Shown here in pieces: positions 5,790 through 8,487 of a DNA stretch of 8,487 nt. The stretch spans positions 1 to 8,487 of the forward strand of contig JAURLC010000016.1 of NCBI GenBank assembly GCA_030831415.1. The letters are read 5' to 3'. The DNA is from Bacillota bacterium (GTDB taxonomy: Bacteria; Bacillota_I; Bacilli_A; RFN20; CAG-826). Position numbers and translations under genes: made by a program. Positions within the stretch are counted from its first letter, which is position 1. Each line of letters opens with the position of its first letter. A model generated the notes under the pieces. That model had not been told where the DNA came from. It saw only the letters and a list, made by a program, of their open reading frames with translations, and made no database searches.

Positions 5790-7232
5790 ATGCCGTCATT
5801 TACGCAATTGAATCTTTCTACGAGTCTATTAAAAGCGATTGAAAAACAAGGATACACCGAACCTACTGATATTCAAGCTCGCGCGATTCCTCTTTTATTA
5901 AATAAACAAGATGTCCTTGGTTCCGCCCAAACAGGGACGGGAAAAACCGCCGCCTTTGCCTTACCGATCATCCATCACTTAGAAGGATTCAAAGATCCCA
6001 AAGTTAAACGCCAAGTACAAGCGCTTATTTTAGCACCTACGCGTGAACTTGCGATTCAAATTCAAGAAAATTTTTTTGTTTATAGTCGTTTTTCTAATTT
6101 ACGCATCAGCTGTTTCTATGGGGGAGTAAGTAAAGTTCCCCAAATGAAATCGCTCTATCACGGTGTTGATATTGTCGTAGGAACCCCGGGTCGTATTTTA
6201 GATTTAATTAATTCGAAAGCCCTTCATTTAAACCATATTCAACATGTGGTCCTCGATGAAGCCGATCAAATGCTCGACATGGGATTTTTACCTGATGTCA
6301 AAACCATTTTAAAAGGTATCTCTCAACCGCACCAAACCGCGTTATTCTCCGCGACGATGCCGGATACGATTCGATATTTAGCCCAACAAATTCTTCATAA
6401 CCCAGAATATATTTCGATTACGCCTGTCGAACAACCTATTGATCGAATTCATCATGATACGATTGCCATCGAAAAAAACCAAAAATTATCCTACCTTTTA
6501 TATCGATTAAAAAATCCTGAGATTACCTCGGCCCTTGTGTTTACACGTACCAAACGTGGAGCGAAACGCACTGCACTCAATTTAACTGCCCAAGGCATTG
6601 CCACGGTTGAATTACACGGCAACCAATCGCAACAAAAACGTAACGAAGCCATGAAGTCGTTTAAAGACAAAAAAGTTCGCGTCCTCGTCGCAACCGATAT
6701 TGCTTCACGTGGTATTGATATTCATCAACTTTCTCATGTCATTAACTTTGATATGCCCGAAACTCCTGAAGCGTTTTTACATCGTATCGGTCGTACGGCT
6801 CGCGCAGGATTCTCAGGGTCCGTTATTCATCTTGTCTCACGTGAAGAATTATATTTACTCAAAGCGATTAACCGTCATACCGGGTTATCACTTGCTCCTT
6901 TAAAAGATAAAACGTTTGTGTTTGATTCCACGCTAGTGATTAAACGAGATGATGAAGAAGAGGAATCTTCTGGGTATCTTCGTCATCGACGACCCAAAGG
7001 GTATGTCTCGTCTTCTGCAGGCGGACAAGCGGGCAATCGTCCTGCTTTTCAAGGGGCACCTTCTTCGCGTCCACCTTATCAAGGGGGTGGAAGTGGTAGT
7101 AGTTATGGTCGTCCAAGCAAACGTTCCTTTGATCGTAAACCATCCGCGTCACAAGATCGCTCTAGTTCCTCCTTTGGAGAACAAAAAAAGCGTCCATTTC
7201 GACGCTTTACAAGTCGCAAACCTTCGAATTAA
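5790..7232 (+). CDS. DEAD-box ATP-dependent RNA helicase, RhlE type
   Basis: A 480-residue ATP-dependent RNA helicase that unwinds short RNA duplexes in ribosome assembly, mRNA turnover or cold adaptation. All core motifs are present: the F...GYTEPTDIQ Q-motif (4-29), Walker A AQTGTGKT (46-53), PTRELA (83-88), TPGR (132-135), DEAD (156-159), SAT (187-189), VFTRTK (250-255), ATDIASRGID (301-310) and HRIGRTARAG (331-340). The FTRTKRGA and HGNQSQ segments and GVSKVPQM match the RhlE subgroup rather than CshA. After the core, an acidic patch (387-392, DDEEEE) is followed by about 85 residues rich in Gly, Ser, Arg and Lys, ending KKRPFRRFTSRKPSN, a likely flexible RNA-binding tail. ATG 5790 is supported by AAAGGAG 4 bases upstream. 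The gene has its own promoter and its 3' end overlaps convergent atpC by 4 bases. Confidence 0.93.
   Translation: MPSFTQLNLSTSLLKAIEKQGYTEPTDIQARAIPLLLNKQDVLGSAQTGTGKTAAFALPIIHHLEGFKDPKVKRQVQALILAPTRELAIQIQENFFVYSRFSNLRISCFYGGVSKVPQMKSLYHGVDIVVGTPGRILDLINSKALHLNHIQHVVLDEADQMLDMGFLPDVKTILKGISQPHQTALFSATMPDTIRYLAQQILHNPEYISITPVEQPIDRIHHDTIAIEKNQKLSYLLYRLKNPEITSALVFTRTKRGAKRTALNLTAQGIATVELHGNQSQQKRNEAMKSFKDKKVRVLVATDIASRGIDIHQLSHVINFDMPETPEAFLHRIGRTARAGFSGSVIHLVSREELYLLKAINRHTGLSLAPLKDKTFVFDSTLVIKRDDEEEESSGYLRHRRPKGYVSSSAGGQAGNRPAFQGAPSSRPPYQGGGSGSSYGRPSKRSFDRKPSASQDRSSSSFGEQKKRPFRRFTSRKPSN
7183..7208 (-). terminator. Intrinsic terminator of the ATP synthase operon, inside the helicase reading frame
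   Basis: Read on the - strand, AAAGCGTC (7208-7201), a 6-base loop GAAATG, and GACGCTTT (7194-7187) form a perfect 8-bp stem with a GCGTC core. The seven T residues opposite 7189-7183 complete it. It begins 21 bases after the atpC stop at 7229, the usual place for a Rho-independent terminator. On the + strand the same bases encode helicase residues 466-473 (KKRPFRRF), and no T-tract follows in that direction, so it is one-directional. Confidence 0.75.
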
Positions 7233-7636
7233 ATTTCTGTATACTTTTCTTTCACTGCAATTCGATTTAACGCACGTGTGATGGCTGCTTTGGCTCTCAT
7301 TTCATCCAGTTTTTCAGTCTTTTCTTTTAAGCGCTGTTCTGCACGTTTTAAAGAATCTTTTGCTCGATTGATATCAATTTGATCGACGCGTTCAATCGTA
7401 TCCAAAAGAAGGACTACTTGATCGCGTTGCACAGAAAGAACACCCCCAGAGGTGGCATAGAAGACAGTTTGTTTATTTTCAATCAGATGAAGTTCACTTA
7501 CCGTTACCACACTTAGTAAGGGAGTGTGGTTCGCAAGAATCCCCATTTGGCCTGCACTTGTCATGATGTTTAAAAGATCAATGTTTCCATCGAAGATCGT
7601 TTGTTTGGGTGTAATGATGCGTAAAGGAAACGTCAT
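7229..7636 (-). CDS. atpC: F1F0 ATP synthase epsilon subunit
   Basis: This is the epsilon subunit of the membrane-bound F1F0 ATP synthase. It sits on the central stalk with gamma, couples rotation and can inhibit ATP hydrolysis. The 135-residue product has the N-terminal beta-sandwich, with LRIITPKQTIFDG (5-17) and the hallmark GQMGILANHTPLL (29-41), then SGGVLSV (63-69). A C-terminal two-helix domain follows (about 87-128, DINRAKDSLKRAEQRL...ITRALNRIAV), which is full length, so the inhibitory arm is kept. ATG 7636 lies one base after the atpD stop, with no recognisable Shine-Dalgarno, so translation is probably coupled to atpD. It is the last gene of the operon; its TAA stop (7231-7229) shares bases with the helicase stop on the other strand. 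Confidence 0.95.
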   Translation of the reverse strand: MTFPLRIITPKQTIFDGNIDLLNIMTSAGQMGILANHTPLLSVVTVSELHLIENKQTVFYATSGGVLSVQRDQVVLLLDTIERVDQIDINRAKDSLKRAEQRLKEKTEKLDEMRAKAAITRALNRIAVKEKYTEI

Positions 7637-7637
7637 G

Positions 7638-8487
<850 letters not shown>

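Noticed and set aside
6949..7281. 110-codon + strand frame overlapping the helicase tail
   Set aside because: It is a shifted reading of the low-complexity tail that runs into atpC antisense, with no independent start signal.

Overview
The window looks like a chromosomal segment from a low-to-moderate G+C bacterium of the Bacillota/Mycoplasmatota side of the tree. The basis is AT-leaning composition (roughly 40% G+C by eye), Shine-Dalgarno sites of the AAAGGAG type, one TTG start, a cre-like site and a Gram-positive-style lipoprotein. Two genes end in TGA and every tryptophan I checked is TGG, so the genetic code is the standard bacterial one, not the Mycoplasma/Spiroplasma code. I cannot name a genus; an Erysipelotrichia- or Acholeplasma-like lineage is a guess.

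Layout. On the + strand, positions 3-1312 hold three small genes in a row: the C-terminal end of an EamA (drug/metabolite) transporter, a VOC-superfamily (glyoxalase-fold) protein, and an unrecognised four-helix membrane protein with a Cys-x-x-Cys motif inside a membrane segment. Positions 1412-1864 encode an unusual nucleoside-diphosphate kinase, preceded by a cre-like palindrome and a TTGACA box and followed by a clear intrinsic terminator. Positions 1957-5711 are a translationally coupled pair: a leaderless, probably cytoplasmic GH3 beta-glucosidase, and a lipoprotein combining a bacterial Ig-like domain with a CotH kinase-like domain. Positions 5790-7232 encode an RhlE-type DEAD-box RNA helicase with its own promoter, a 5'-UTR hairpin and a glycine/serine/arginine-rich tail. 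On the - strand, entering from the right edge, are the last two genes of an F-type ATP synthase operon, atpD (partial) and atpC.

How the parts interact. The helicase and atpC converge and their stop codons overlap by four bases, so there is no space between them. The terminator of the ATP synthase operon appears to lie inside the helicase reading frame, where the same bases encode the basic C-terminal tail. GH3 and CotH are made from one message with a TTGA stop/start overlap, which suggests related roles, although their predicted locations (cytoplasm versus cell surface) differ. The rest is housekeeping metabolism. I found no mobile element, CRISPR array, RNA gene or defence system. The most unusual items are the coding-embedded terminator, the atypical Ndk, the GH3-CotH pair and the unassigned CxxC membrane protein.
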